In this document: in pieces, positions 9,990 to 18,905 of the stretch
Layout: the number at the start of each line of letters is the position of its first letter
How positions within the stretch are numbered: position 1 is the first letter of the stretch
Source: a bacterium
GTDB taxonomy: Bacteria > Desulfobacterota > Binatia > UBA12015
Assembly: GCA_030430245.1 (NCBI GenBank)
Contig: JAUIFY010000022.1
Coordinates: forward strand, 1 to 37,289
Length of the DNA: 37,289 nucleotides
Direction: 5' to 3'
Translations under genes and position numbers: made by a program
The notes under the pieces: model-generated
Databases searched by the model: none
What the model saw: only the letters and a program-made list of their open reading frames with translations
Told to the model about the DNA's origin: nothing

Positions 9990-10295
9990 GGCTCGATCCG
10001 GGCGCCGTCGAACGAGGATCCGGAAGCTCTGGCGCTCGACGAAGTCCTGCTCGTCCTCCGGCTCGTACCCGGCCGTCCGCATCTCGTCGAGGATCTGGGC
10101 CGCATCGGTCGCGTGGCCGAACCCGCGCTGGAACCACCCGGCGTCCGGCCGGAGGTCGAGGATGGCGATCCGGCCCCCGGGCGCGAGGTCCGTCGCGAGC
10201 CGCGCGAAGTACTCGGGCTGGTTCTCGCTGCAGCCGGCGGCCAGCGAAAGGCCGGCGGCCGCGGCCAGGAGGGATGCGCTCGTCCGTCATCTCAT
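9990..10295 (-). pseudogene. Remnant of an exported SAM-dependent methyltransferase
   Basis: Read from the ATG at 10295, the frame gives Met-Arg, a TGA stop at 10287-10289, then a lipoprotein-type signal peptide (SLLAAAAGLSLAAGC) that runs straight into the C-terminal third of a class I methyltransferase: YFARLATDLAPGGRIAILDL, then HATDAAQILDEMRTAGY and DFVERQSFRILVRRRP. The SAM-binding middle, normally about 120 residues with the G-x-G-x-G loop, is absent. Exported methyltransferases with this kind of signal peptide and ending are known in related bacteria, so the simplest reading is an internal in-frame deletion plus a nonsense mutation. Translation from a non-ATG codon after the TGA cannot be excluded, but the product could not bind SAM. 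It sits upstream of and divergent from ftsH. Confidence 0.6.
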
Positions 10296-10402
10296 CCGTT
10301 CCGGATATCGCGGAAACGGCGGGTCGGACAACGCAGGCGCCGGCCTGCGGCCGGTCGAAGCCCGCCAGTGGGGAACCGATGTCTTCGCCTCGCCGTTCGC
10401 GC

Positions 10403-10408
10403 TACACC
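10403..10408 (+). promoter_or_regulatory. Candidate -10 element for a leaderless ftsH transcript
   Basis: TACACC is seven bases before the ftsH ATG at 10416, with no ribosome-binding site between. It matches the arrangement before the acyl-CoA dehydrogenase and the CehA-like gene. A -35 is not evident. Confidence 0.35.
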
Positions 10409-10415
10409 TGCCGGG

Positions 10416-12395
10416 ATGAACCAAAGGGCACGCTTTTCGGTCGTCTACTACCTCTGGGTCTTCCTTCTGATCCTGTTCCTCGAGTCGATGTTCTTCTCGG
10501 GCCCCTCCGTGAAGGAGATCCCGTACAGCGAGTTCCTGACTCGCGTGGGGAAGGGCGAGGTGAAGGCCATCGTCCTGACGCAGGACGAGATCTACGGCGA
10601 GATGAAGGGACCGGACGACGACGGGGAGAAGAAGGCAGGGTCGAAGGCCGATTCGATCGAGACGTCCGACACCCGTACTCCGTGGACGCTGTCGTGGGCC
10701 GCCCTCGAGGGCTGGTTCGTCGCCAAGAAGAACGAAGCCAAGGAGCTCCAGGCGGAGCGCAAGGCCGCGATCGAGCGCCAGTTCACGGTCATCCCGCTCC
10801 AGGACGACGATCTCGTCGAGACGCTGCAGACCCACGGGGTCGAGTTTCGCGCGAAGATCGAGTCGCATTTCTTCCGCAACCTCTTCTTCGACTGGATCAT
10901 CCCGTTCGGGATCCTGTTCCTCGTCTGGGGCTTCATCATGCGACGCATGGGGCAGGGGCCGAGTGCGCTCAACATCGGGAAGAGCAAGGCGAAGGTCTAC
11001 GAAGCGGATCCCGAGAACAAGGTCCACTTCGCCGACGTCGCCGGCGTCGACGAGGCGATCGAGGAGACGCAGGAAGTCGTGTCGTTCTTGAAGGAGCCTC
11101 AGAAGTTCCAACGTCTCGGGGCGAAGCTGCCGACGGGCGTGCTCTTGGTGGGGCCGCCGGGCACGGGCAAGACACTCCTGGCGAAGGCGGTCGCGGGCGA
11201 GGCGGGCGTGCCCTTCTTCAACCTGTCGGGGTCCGACTTCGTCGAGATGTTCGTGGGTGTCGGTGCGGCGCGCGTGCGTGACCTGTTCGCGGAGGCGCGC
11301 AAGAAGGCGCCGTGCATCGTCTTCATCGATGAGCTCGACGCGATCGGGCGCTCTCGAGGCGGCCAGCCGGGCATGGCGCAGGGCGGCTTCGACGAGCGCG
11401 AGAACACCCTCAATCAGCTCTTGGTCGAGCTCGACGGGTTCGACGGTCGCTCGAACGTCGTGATCATGGGCGCCACGAATCGGCCCGAGGTCCTCGACAA
11501 GGCGCTCCTGCGCCCCGGACGCTTCGATCGGCAGATTCTCGTCGATCGGCCGGATCGCGAGGGGCGGCAGGCGATCTTTCGCTTGCACTCGCGGAAGCTC
11601 GACCTCGACGACGACGTCGATCTCGACAAGATGGGTGCGCAGACACCCGGCTTCGTCGGTGCCGACATCGCGAACATCTGCAACGAGGCGGCGCTGCTCG
11701 CGTCGCGACGCGAGCACGACAAGGTCCAGATGGTCGATTTCCAGGACGCGTTCGAGCGCGTGATCGGCGGGCTGGAGCGCAAGGGGCGGGTTCTGAACCC
11801 GGCCGAGAAGAGGATCGTCGCCTACCACGAGTCCGGCCACGCCCTGGTGGGCTACTTCACGCCAGGCACGGACCCGGTCGAGAAGATCTCCATCGTGCCT
11901 CGCGGACGGGGGGCGCTCGGCTACACGCTCCAGTCGCCGACCGAGGATCGGTACCTGATGTCGCGGGCGGAGCTGCTCGGGCGGATCCGAACCCTGCTGG
12001 GGGGCCGTGCGGCCGAGCAGGTGGTCTTCGATCAGGTTTCGACCGGCGCGTCGGACGATCTCGAGAAGGCGACCAAGATCGCCCGCAGCATGCTCACGGT
12101 CTACGGGATGAGCGAGCGCCTGCCGAATCTCTCGCTCGTCGAGCAGGAGGAGGGCTTCCTCGGCCTCGGACCGCAGCAGGCGGCGAGGTCTTCCGAGGTC
12201 GAGAAGGTGATCGCCGAAGAGCAGCTGGAGCTCATCCGGCGGAGCTACGAGGAGGCGCAGGCACTCCTCGTGGAGCGACGCGACCAGCTCGAGGCCCTCG
12301 CGAGTCGGCTCCTCGATCGGGAGAAGCTCGACGCGAAGGATCTCGAGGAGATCCTCGGCCCGCGACCGCGGCCCGAAGACCCGGCGCAGCCGTGA
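10416..12395 (+). CDS. ftsH: ATP-dependent zinc metalloprotease FtsH
   Basis: Membrane-bound AAA+ protease that extracts and degrades misassembled membrane proteins and short-lived regulators. 659 residues: transmembrane helix 1 (about 9-28), periplasmic domain, helix 2 (about 156-176), AAA module with Walker A GPPGTGKT at 246-253, Walker [10 protein letters not shown], the pore motif [13 protein letters not shown] region and the second-region-of-homology block [20 protein letters not shown], then the zinc site HESGH at 471-475. The periplasmic domain is about 127 residues, against about 70 in E. coli; the extra segment (about 64-120) is charged and lies between the usual strands. The ATG at 10416 starts the conserved N-terminus; a frame open back to 10113 is spurious. 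It is monocistronic, facing a convergent secreted protein 21 bases away. Confidence 0.97.
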   Translation: MNQRARFSVVYYLWVFLLILFLESMFFSGPSVKEIPYSEFLTRVGKGEVKAIVLTQDEIYGEMKGPDDDGEKKAGSKADSIETSDTRTPWTLSWAALEGWFVAKKNEAKELQAERKAAIERQFTVIPLQDDDLVETLQTHGVEFRAKIESHFFRNLFFDWIIPFGILFLVWGFIMRRMGQGPSALNIGKSKAKVYEADPENKVHFADVAGVDEAIEETQEVVSFLKEPQKFQRLGAKLPTGVLLVGPPGTGKTLLAKAVAGEAGVPFFNLSGSDFVEMFVGVGAARVRDLFAEARKKAPCIVFIDELDAIGRSRGGQPGMAQGGFDERENTLNQLLVELDGFDGRSNVVIMGATNRPEVLDKALLRPGRFDRQILVDRPDREGRQAIFRLHSRKLDLDDDVDLDKMGAQTPGFVGADIANICNEAALLASRREHDKVQMVDFQDAFERVIGGLERKGRVLNPAEKRIVAYHESGHALVGYFTPGTDPVEKISIVPRGRGALGYTLQSPTEDRYLMSRAELLGRIRTLLGGRAAEQVVFDQVSTGASDDLEKATKIARSMLTVYGMSERLPNLSLVEQEEGFLGLGPQQAARSSEVEKVIAEEQLELIRRSYEEAQALLVERRDQLEALASRLLDREKLDAKDLEEILGPRPRPEDPAQP

Positions 12396-12416
12396 GCCGG
12401 GAACGAGAGGAGGGAC

Positions 12417-12983
12417 CTATCTCGCGTTGCAACGCAGCCGTGTGCCGGCCTTCTTGAGCTTGCAGTCGCCTTCGTTGCCGCCGGTCTGAGCGACCACGTC
12501 CGTTCGGACGCTGGAGCCGTGCGAGAGTGTGATCGTCACGGGCGCCTCGAGAGGGCCGAACCCGGTCTCGGTCTCGGTCAGGTCCTTGACCCGGAGATTG
12601 AGGCGCCAGACGTCGGGCAGATTCTTCCAGCGCTTGATGAACGCCTTCACTCGGAAGCCGGTGCTGTCGCTCACGCACTTGACGGCCTGTGACGTGGTCG
12701 TGCACTCGTCGAGCGTCGCCGTATGGTCGAACATGTTCGAGTCCTGGACCCGAATCGTCACGGTGTTCGTCGCGAGGTCCGCGACGATGTTCTCCGTGTC
12801 GTTGTCGTCGATCACGCCGCGGATGAACAGCCTGCCCGGTGTGCGGGGCCCCGGCTGAAAGGCCAGATCCAGGCGCACCTTGTCGATGTCCAACCCCTGG
12901 GGTTGGGCCGCCGAGGGGGCCGCGGAGACGAGGAGGGCGCTCAGGGCGGCGCCGGTGGAGATCGCGAGTAGGGTCTTGTTCAT
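12417..12983 (-). CDS. Secreted protein of unknown function with four cysteines
   Basis: A 188-residue protein with a clear signal peptide (MNKTLLAISTGAALSALLVS, cleavage likely after SAA near residue 27). The mature part is beta-rich, with alternating charged and hydrophobic residues and no recognised domain. Four cysteines in two near pairs (ECTTTS, VKCVS, GDCKLK and the C-terminal LRCNAR) suggest two disulfides and an oxidising compartment. The start at 12983 is supported by GGAGG seven bases upstream; a longer start at 13004 would bury that site. It is probably its own transcription unit, since a strong hairpin lies upstream at 13094-13140. Beyond export I cannot assign a role. Confidence 0.7.
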   Translation of the reverse strand: MNKTLLAISTGAALSALLVSAAPSAAQPQGLDIDKVRLDLAFQPGPRTPGRLFIRGVIDDNDTENIVADLATNTVTIRVQDSNMFDHTATLDECTTTSQAVKCVSDSTGFRVKAFIKRWKNLPDVWRLNLRVKDLTETETGFGPLEAPVTITLSHGSSVRTDVVAQTGGNEGDCKLKKAGTRLRCNAR

Positions 12984-13093
12984 GGTCGGTCCTCCCGGGC
13001 CCACTTCAGGGCCTTTCGGGGTCGGAAGTCAATCTCTCATCGTGAAACTGGCCCGAAGGGCGAGAAGAACGCTCGATCGACGTCGCACGTGGT

Positions 13094-13140
13094 CGCGGCC
13101 GGTCCCGCGCACGGCCGCGCCGTGCGCGGGACCGGCCGCG
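13094..13140. terminator. Perfect 21-bp GC-rich hairpin, probable terminator
   Basis: Two perfectly complementary 21-base arms (13094-13114 and 13120-13140) enclose a five-base loop. It sits 31 bases past the stop of the small lipoprotein that ends the sdh operon. No T-run follows on either strand, so it is either an atypical intrinsic terminator, an RNA-end stabiliser or an extragenic palindromic repeat. Confidence 0.5.
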
Positions 13141-13170
13141 CATCCGCCATGGCTCCTGCCGAGGCGTGCC

Positions 13171-13398
13171 TCAGTAGCGACCTCCCGGACGGGCCCCGCC
13201 GAGTTGGACGTCCGAGGGGTACCAGCCCGGAGGCCCGTAGGGGAACCCGTACCACGGACTGCCGACCGCGACTCCCTCGTAGTAGGGGCGACGACGCTCG
13301 GGGGGCTCGAACTCGGTGCTCTTGTAGAAGCACCCCGAGTGCCACAGAAGGAGTGAGCCGAGGGCGAGGGCGCCTCCGACGCTTCGCAGCCGCTTCAT
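13171..13398 (-). CDS. Small lipoprotein rich in Tyr, Pro and Gly
   Basis: A 75-residue predicted lipoprotein: basic n-region MKRLR, hydrophobic core GGALALGSLLL and Cys at residue 23 in HSGC (His at -3 is unusual for a lipobox, so lipidation is likely rather than certain). The mature 50 residues are low-complexity, PPERRRPYYEG then SPWYGFPYGPPGWYPSD, an extended aromatic/proline tail with no known fold. Its ATG overlaps the stop of the VOC lipoprotein gene as ATGA, so it is translated by coupling. It is the last gene of the sdhCAB operon and is followed by a strong hairpin. Function unknown. Confidence 0.68.
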   Translation of the reverse strand: MKRLRSVGGALALGSLLLWHSGCFYKSTEFEPPERRRPYYEGVAVGSPWYGFPYGPPGWYPSDVQLGGARPGGRY

Positions 13399-14255
13399 CG
13401 GGGACGCCCGTCGTCGACGCTCACCGGTCCGATTCCGATCGCGGCCCCGCTCGGGTCCTGGAGGATCGCCACGTGGGTCCCGCGGACGAGGACCCGCCCT
13501 CCGAGCCTCGTCGCGGTCTCGATCGTCTCTTCCATGTCGTCGACCGCGACGTACGGAAGCCAGTTGGGCTCGACGTTCGGCCACGGGAGCTCGATCACGC
13601 TCGCCACCTCCCGGTCGTCCGCCTCGAAGAACGCCTCCTCGACGCGATCGTGGGTGAGCACCTCGCCGACGTCCCAGCCCGCGACGTCGTCGTAGAAGTC
13701 CACCGGCACCTCGTGATCGCGGCTCCAGAGCTGAACCCAATGGAAGTCTCCGGCGCGGTCGATTCGAGCGGGAGGGTCGCCTCCGGGAGAGTGGAGGAGG
13801 GCGAACGTGGCTCCCTCGGGATCCTGCAGGACGGCGAGGCGACCGCGTGCTCCGATGTCCCGGGGCTCGACGAGGACGCGCCCGCCGTCGGCCTTCGCGC
13901 GGGCGGTCGCCGCGTCGACGTCTGCCACCGAGAGGGAGGGCAGCCAGAGATCGTCGGGGGTGTCGGCGTCGTCCGGCGTGTGCCGGACGAGCCCTCCGAT
14001 GTCCCGTCCGTCGTGGACGATGGTGTCGTAGTGTCCGTCGTCCAGCGGCTCGAACGACCAACCGAACACGGGGCCGTAGAACGCGCGGGCCGTGGCGGGA
14101 TCGTCGACGAGGAGATCGAACCACACGAACTGACCCGTTCGGTGTTCTCCGGCAGACGGAGAAGGGAGCGCGGGAAGCGACGAGAGCCGTGGTGTGCACG
14201 CGACCAGGGCGAGCATCAGAACGGCGGTGCGCCGAAGGAGTCGAGCGGGCTTCAT
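13395..14255 (-). CDS. Lipoprotein with two VOC (glyoxalase-like) domains
   Basis: A 286-residue protein with a lipoprotein signal (MKPARLLRRTAVLMLALVAC, Cys at residue 20) and two vicinal-oxygen-chelate repeats. The first starts at FVWFDLLVDDPATARAFYGP and ends in LAVLQDPEGATFALL; the second runs from FHWVQLWSRDHEVPVDFYDD to VAILQDPSGAAIGIGP. The repeats resemble cytoplasmic VOC proteins annotated as hydroxylase-like or glyoxalase-like, but the metal ligands are not obvious, so binding rather than catalysis is possible. Export of a VOC pair to the envelope is unusual. The ATG at 14255 overlaps the hydrolase stop as ATGA. A longer frame to 14351 lies wholly inside the hydrolase gene and was rejected. 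Confidence 0.78.
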   Translation of the reverse strand: MKPARLLRRTAVLMLALVACTPRLSSLPALPSPSAGEHRTGQFVWFDLLVDDPATARAFYGPVFGWSFEPLDDGHYDTIVHDGRDIGGLVRHTPDDADTPDDLWLPSLSVADVDAATARAKADGGRVLVEPRDIGARGRLAVLQDPEGATFALLHSPGGDPPARIDRAGDFHWVQLWSRDHEVPVDFYDDVAGWDVGEVLTHDRVEEAFFEADDREVASVIELPWPNVEPNWLPYVAVDDMEETIETATRLGGRVLVRGTHVAILQDPSGAAIGIGPVSVDDGRPR

Positions 14256-15304
14256 CGCGACCGAGGCTTCCCACGGGAAGGGGGGGAGGGCAAGGGCGTC
14301 GCGCTCTCGATCCGTGCCGCGATCCAGTCCAGAACGCGTTCCTCCGCCCAATACCGCACGCTCCTCGGGTGTACGCCCGCGACCCAGCCGACGTGCCCGC
14401 CTCGACGTGTGACCTCGAGGTGTACGGCCGCCGAGGCTTCTCGGTCGAGGCGGTCGAGGACGTGTCCGGGGAGGAAGGGATCGTCACGTGCGCTCAGGCA
14501 GAGGGTCGGCGTGCGGATCCGGCCGACGAAGCGGATCGAGCTGCAGCGCTCGTAGTAGTCGTCGGCTCCATCGAACCCGTGCATCGGCGCGGTCGCGACG
14601 TGGTCGAACGGGTGGAAGTCGACGGCGCGCTTCGCCGCTTCCACGTCCATGCGCTCGCGAATCTCCGGGTAGCGGTCCGCGACGAAGAGCATCTTCTCGC
14701 GCAACGTGGGGAGGAACCACCGGAGGTACGTTCGGCCGACGCGGGTCTCCATGTGGCGTGACGCCGCGCCGAGGTCGTAGGGGACCGACATGGTCGCGGC
14801 CGCGGCGACCAGTGATTGGTCCGGGTTCTCTCCGAGCCACTTCAACAGGATGTTGCCGCCCACGGAGACCGCGACCGCGACGAGGGTCGTTTCCGGCTCG
14901 CGGGCCCGGAGGAGCCGGATCACGAAGTCGGGATCTCCTGTGTCGCCGGAGTGGTACAGTCGCGGCCGCCGATTCGGAATCCAGGTCCACGTGTCCTCGG
15001 GGTCGCGCGCACAGCCGCGCAGGTTCAGGACGGTCACCTTCCATCCCCGCGCGCGTGCGAGCGCGGCCAGATGCTGGATGTAGACCGAATACGAGCTCCC
15101 CTCGAGCCCATGCATCAACAGGAGTCGCGGGGCGTCCGGTGGACCCGGCACGTGGTCGAGGATCACCTCGTCACCGTCCGGAGTCTCGACGGCCTCGCGC
15201 TCGTACTCGACGAGCCTCCGCGACCGGCCTACCTGGCCCCAGACGGTTTGGGCGTGGGGCCCGGGGAGCCACCACGCCGGAGCGAACGAGGCCGGTCTCT
15301 TCAC
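14252..15304 (-). CDS. YheT-like alpha/beta-hydrolase
   Basis: A 350-residue esterase-type hydrolase of the YheT/COG0429 group. It begins with the family's typical opening (FAPAWWLPGPHAQTVWGQV), has the oxyanion block LLLMHGLEGSSYSVYIQHLA, the nucleophile Ser147 in AVSVGGNILLKWLG, an acid in SARDDPFLPG (D274 or D275) and His304 in RRGGHVGWV. No signal peptide, so cytoplasmic. The substrate in this family is poorly defined (short acyl esters or lipids). The GTG at 15304 follows the sdhB stop by ten bases with GGGAG in between, so it is read on the sdh transcript. The reason for linking it to succinate dehydrogenase is unclear. Confidence 0.87.
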   Translation of the reverse strand: MKRPASFAPAWWLPGPHAQTVWGQVGRSRRLVEYEREAVETPDGDEVILDHVPGPPDAPRLLLMHGLEGSSYSVYIQHLAALARARGWKVTVLNLRGCARDPEDTWTWIPNRRPRLYHSGDTGDPDFVIRLLRAREPETTLVAVAVSVGGNILLKWLGENPDQSLVAAAATMSVPYDLGAASRHMETRVGRTYLRWFLPTLREKMLFVADRYPEIRERMDVEAAKRAVDFHPFDHVATAPMHGFDGADDYYERCSSIRFVGRIRTPTLCLSARDDPFLPGHVLDRLDREASAAVHLEVTRRGGHVGWVAGVHPRSVRYWAEERVLDWIAARIESATPLPSPPSRGKPRSR

Positions 15305-15314
15305 CGCTCCCGGG

Positions 15315-16079
15315 TCAGGAACGGAACGCCGCGCGCAGGTACTCCCGGCGCAGCGTCGCAATGTTCTCGATCGAGATCGCCTTCGGGCACGCGGCTTCGC
15401 ACTCGCCGTGGTTCGAGCAGTCGCCGAAGCCCTCCGCGTCCATCTGTTCGACCATCGCGAGAGCACGCCTCGTGCGCTCGACGTCGCCCTGGGGAAGGAT
15501 CTTCATCTGGCGGATCTTGGCGCCGACGAAGAGCGAGGCCGACGCGTTCGGGCACGAGGCCACGCAGGCGCCGCAGCCGATGCAGGCCGCCGAGTCCATC
15601 GCATCCTCGGCCATGTCGGTGCTGATCGGTAGGGCGTTCGCATCCGGCGCGGAGCCGGCGTTCACCGACACGTAGCCGCCGCGCTCGATCACCCGATCGA
15701 AGGAGGAGCGGTCGACGATCAGGTCCTTCACGACCGGAAACGCGTTCGCGCGGAAGGGCTCGACGGTGATCGTCACGCCGTCGCCGAACTCGCGCATTCG
15801 AAGGCCGCAGGTCGTGAGGTGCGTGACCGGACCGTGTGGGCGTCCGTCGATGCAGACGCCGCACGCGCCGCAGATGCCCTCGCGGCAGTCGCTCTCGAAG
15901 GCGACCGGCTCTTCTCCCTTCTTGACGAGCGTCTCGTTCAGGTGGTCGAGCATCTCGAGGAAGGAGGAGTCCGGGTCGACGTCGGCCACTTCGTAGTCGA
16001 CGAGCCGACCGGTGCTGGCTGCATCCGGCTGGCGCCAGATGCGCAGCTTGTACGAGCGGGTCTTCTTGGCGTCCGTCAT
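15315..16079 (-). CDS. sdhB: Succinate dehydrogenase/fumarate reductase iron-sulfur subunit
   Basis: Carries electrons from the flavoprotein to the membrane quinone site in complex II. 254 residues with all three cluster motifs: the plant-ferredoxin type [2Fe-2S] site [14 protein letters not shown] (C65, C70, C73) with C91, the [12 protein letters not shown] block at 166-176, and [14 protein letters not shown] at 221-231, together forming the [4Fe-4S] and [3Fe-4S] centres. The spacing and the single cytochrome b partner place it with the B-type complexes of Bacillus, Bacteroides and epsilon/delta-proteobacteria rather than the E. coli SdhCDAB type. Its ATG overlaps the sdhA stop as ATGA. Confidence 0.96.
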   Translation of the reverse strand: MTDAKKTRSYKLRIWRQPDAASTGRLVDYEVADVDPDSSFLEMLDHLNETLVKKGEEPVAFESDCREGICGACGVCIDGRPHGPVTHLTTCGLRMREFGDGVTITVEPFRANAFPVVKDLIVDRSSFDRVIERGGYVSVNAGSAPDANALPISTDMAEDAMDSAACIGCGACVASCPNASASLFVGAKIRQMKILPQGDVERTRRALAMVEQMDAEGFGDCSNHGECEAACPKAISIENIATLRREYLRAAFRS

Positions 16080-18010
16080 TTGTAGTTCCGCACGGCCAGG
16101 TGGACGTTGTTGAACTCGAGCTTCTCGCGATGCAGCCGAGGCTTCGAGAGGTCTCCGGTGTACTCCCACGCAGCCACGTGAGAGTAGTTCTCGTCGTCAC
16201 GCACGGCTTCTCCCTCTTCGGTCTGATGGTCCAGCCGGAGGTGGCAGCCGCAGCTTTCGTTCCGGTTGTACGCATCGACGGCGATGAGCTCGCCGAGTTC
16301 GAAGTAGTCGGCGACCCGCCCGGCATACTCGAGGTGCTGATTCAGCTCCTCGCCGGAGCCGGCGACGTGGACGTTCTGCCAGAACTCGTCGCGAAGCTCG
16401 CGGATCTTCTCCGCCGTCTGGCGGAGCCCTTCCTGCTCGCGAGACATGCCGCACTGGTCCCAGAGCAGGCGGCCGAGCTCCCAGTGGAACTCGCGCGGGG
16501 TCTTCTTGCCGCGGGCCGCGAGGAGGCGATCGATCGTGCCGCGCACGTTGGTCTCCGCCTCGTCGAAGGCGGGGTCGTTCGTGTCGTCGAAGCCCGGCTT
16601 GGTGTCGGCGAGGTAGTTGCCGAGTGTGTAGGGGATCACGAAGTAGCCGTCGGCGAGCCCCTGCATGAGAGCGCTGGCGCCGAGGCGATTGGCGCCGTGA
16701 TCCGAGAAGTTCGCCTCTCCCAGCACGTGGAGGCCGGGGATGGTGGATTGCAGGTTGTAGTCGACCCACAGGCCACCCATCGTGTAGTGCGGTGCCGGGT
16801 AGATCCGCATGGGCGTCTCGTACGGGCTCTCGGCGGTGATCTCCTCGTACATGTCGAAGAGATTGCCGTACTTTTGCTTCACGTTGTCGCGCCCGAGCCG
16901 CTCGATCGCCTCGGAGAAATCCAGGTAGACCGCCAGTCCCGTCGCGCCGACGCCGTACCCTTCGTCGCACGCGAGCTTGGCCGCACGTGAGGCGACGTCT
17001 CGGGGAACGAGGTTTCCGAACGACGGGTAGCGGCGCTCCAGGAAGTAGTCGCGCTCGTCCTCGGGGATCTGGGACGGGGGCCGGGTATCGCCCTGCTTCT
17101 TCGGCACCCAGATGCGGCCGTCGTTGCGGAGGCTCTCGCTCATGAGCGTGAGCTTCGACTGCGACGGGCCGGAGAGGGGGATGCACGTCGGATGGATCTG
17201 CATGAAGCAAGGATTCGCGAAGTACGCGCCTCGCTTGTGGCAACGCCACGCCGCCGTCGCGTTCGAGTTCACTGCGTTCGTCGAGAGGAAGTAGGCCGTG
17301 GAGTACCCGCCCGTGGCGAGGCAGACGGCGTCGGCCGCGTAGCGCTCGAGCTTCCCGGTGGCGAGGTTGCGGCAGATGATTCCTTTCGCGTGGCCATCGA
17401 CCACGACGAGGTCGAGCATCTCGCGGCGGGTGAACATCTTCACCCGGCCGGCGTCGACCTGTCGCATGAGTGAGCCGTACGCGCCGAGCAGCAGCTGCTG
17501 GCCCGTCTGTCCGCGCGCGTAGAACGTGCGCGAGACCTGCGCACCGCCGAAGGAGCGGTTCGCGAGCTGGCCGCCGTACTCTCGTGCGAACGGAACGCCC
17601 TGCGCGACGCATTGGTCGATGATGTTCACGGAGCACTGCGCGAGGCGGTAGACGTTGTCCTCGCGTGCGCGGAAGTCGCCACCTTTCACGGTATCGTAGA
17701 AGAGGCGCCAGACGGAGTCACCGTCGTTCGGGTAGTTCTTCGCGGCGTTGATGCCGCCCTGTGCCGCGACGCTGTGGGCGCGGCGCGGGGTGTCCTGAAT
17801 GCAGAAGTTCAGGACGTTGTACCCCAGCTCGGCGAGCGTCGCGGCTGCGGCACCGCCGGCGAGCCCGGTGCCGACGACGATCACGGTGTACTTCCGCTTG
17901 TTCGCGGGGTTGACCAGCTTCATCTCGAAGCGGTGTCGATCCCACTTCGTCTGGATGTCGCCGTCCGGCGATCCGGAACTCAGCGAGCCATCTACGATCT
18001 CTACGTCCAT
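16076..18010 (-). CDS. sdhA: Succinate dehydrogenase flavoprotein subunit
   Basis: Oxidises succinate to fumarate on covalently bound FAD in complex II. 644 residues. The dinucleotide fold is at about residue 43 ([20 protein letters not shown]), the flavinylation region reads [17 protein letters not shown] (His is the FAD attachment), and the capping and active-site blocks include [23 protein letters not shown] and [22 protein letters not shown]. The C-terminal [13 protein letters not shown] is typical of the B-type family. The ATG at 18010 follows the sdhC stop by 11 bases; the frame open upstream to 18685 lies inside sdhC and is spurious. Confidence 0.96.
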   Translation of the reverse strand: MDVEIVDGSLSSGSPDGDIQTKWDRHRFEMKLVNPANKRKYTVIVVGTGLAGGAAAATLAELGYNVLNFCIQDTPRRAHSVAAQGGINAAKNYPNDGDSVWRLFYDTVKGGDFRAREDNVYRLAQCSVNIIDQCVAQGVPFAREYGGQLANRSFGGAQVSRTFYARGQTGQQLLLGAYGSLMRQVDAGRVKMFTRREMLDLVVVDGHAKGIICRNLATGKLERYAADAVCLATGGYSTAYFLSTNAVNSNATAAWRCHKRGAYFANPCFMQIHPTCIPLSGPSQSKLTLMSESLRNDGRIWVPKKQGDTRPPSQIPEDERDYFLERRYPSFGNLVPRDVASRAAKLACDEGYGVGATGLAVYLDFSEAIERLGRDNVKQKYGNLFDMYEEITAESPYETPMRIYPAPHYTMGGLWVDYNLQSTIPGLHVLGEANFSDHGANRLGASALMQGLADGYFVIPYTLGNYLADTKPGFDDTNDPAFDEAETNVRGTIDRLLAARGKKTPREFHWELGRLLWDQCGMSREQEGLRQTAEKIRELRDEFWQNVHVAGSGEELNQHLEYAGRVADYFELGELIAVDAYNRNESCGCHLRLDHQTEEGEAVRDDENYSHVAAWEYTGDLSKPRLHREKLEFNNVHLAVRNYK

Positions 18011-18021
18011 GGGAGACTCAC

Positions 18022-18708
18022 CTACGCGAAGAGGAAGAGGTAGATCGGCATCACGAGGAAGCCGACGGCGATCGCGACCGCGAAGACCGCGCCCGCGGAG
18101 TACGCCAGCGGCCGGAGCATCGGGTCGAGAAGGCCGACCGATTGGAACGCGCTCCAGAAGCCGTGGCGCAGGTGACCGCCCAAGAGGACCATCACACCGA
18201 CGTAGACTACGACCCACGCCGGATTCTTGAACGTCTCGACGACGAGGCGGTAGAGGTCCCGCACCTCTTTGCCGTCGAGCGTCGTCGTGTAGTCGAGGCC
18301 GCCGAAGATTCCGAAGCGGAACTGCGCGACGTGCAGGACCACGAACACGAGCAGCACCGATCCGGTGACGATCATGCTCTGCGAGAACACGGTCTGCTTG
18401 CTCGGACTGCCCTTGCTCGCGACGACGGTGTTCTGCACCGAGCGGGCACCGGAGTTGTCTCGCCACACCAGGATCGCCGAGACCGCGTGAAGCAGGAAGA
18501 GACCTGCCAGCCCGAGCTCGGCCACGACGAGGAGGCCGCCCAGCTGGTGGAGTGCCTCGGTGTACCCGTTGAATGCCTCGCTCCCGACGAAGAGGTTCAG
18601 GTTCCCCACGAGGTGGGTGACGATGAACCCCATGAGAGCCAGGCCCGTGATGCCGGTCAGGAGCTTCTTGCCGACCGACGACCAAAGCTGGAATCGCGGC
18701 GTACTCAT
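18022..18708 (-). CDS. sdhC: Succinate dehydrogenase cytochrome b558 subunit
   Basis: Membrane anchor of complex II that binds two haems b and the quinone. 228 residues with five transmembrane helices. Candidate haem ligands are H32 (VTHLVGN), H74 (LLHAVS), H126 (LHVAQF) and H179 or H182 (GGHLRHGFW), the layout of the di-haem, single-anchor type, which explains why no sdhD exists here. Such enzymes usually work with menaquinone, but the quinone used here is not shown by the sequence. An AAGAAAG stretch about ten bases before the ATG at 18708 is a fair ribosome-binding site. It is the first gene of the operon, preceded by an unusually AT-rich intergenic region. Confidence 0.93.
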   Translation of the reverse strand: MSTPRFQLWSSVGKKLLTGITGLALMGFIVTHLVGNLNLFVGSEAFNGYTEALHQLGGLLVVAELGLAGLFLLHAVSAILVWRDNSGARSVQNTVVASKGSPSKQTVFSQSMIVTGSVLLVFVVLHVAQFRFGIFGGLDYTTTLDGKEVRDLYRLVVETFKNPAWVVVYVGVMVLLGGHLRHGFWSAFQSVGLLDPMLRPLAYSAGAVFAVAIAVGFLVMPIYLFLFA

Positions 18709-18768
18709 GAGAATATCTTTCTTTTAGCGCTCGGAATCATCATTGCAATTCATCGACGGTGTCGGATT

Positions 18769-18783
18769 CGCGAAGTATTCGCG
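18769..18783. promoter_or_regulatory. Palindrome upstream of sdhC, candidate regulator site
   Basis: Perfect 6-base arms CGCGAA and TTCGCG flank GTA, about 60 bases before the sdhC start, in a locally AT-rich region shared with the divergent secreted-protein gene. A dimeric regulator could bind here; no known consensus was recognised. Confidence 0.3.
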
Positions 18784-18905
18784 CTGATTTCGAGAATTAG
18801 GATGCGCCTCCCGTCGTTCGTCATAGGATGAGGGCACCACCATCGGTCCGGTAGGCGGGCCCCAGCACGGCGGCGCATTCAACGCCCCCGAAGAACCGAG
18901 GAAAG

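Noticed and set aside
9664-10419. 251-residue plus-strand frame across the region before ftsH
   Set aside because: No start signal or recognisable fold; it covers the 5' end of the basic-protein gene and the methyltransferase remnant on the other strand.
14252-14351. Longer N-terminus of the VOC lipoprotein
   Set aside because: The extension lies inside the hydrolase gene and would place the signal peptide internally.
18721-18748. Promoter TTGCAA-16-TAAAAG for sdhC on the minus strand
   Set aside because: The start would fall within about seven bases of the ATG, downstream of the ribosome-binding site that the same gene appears to use.
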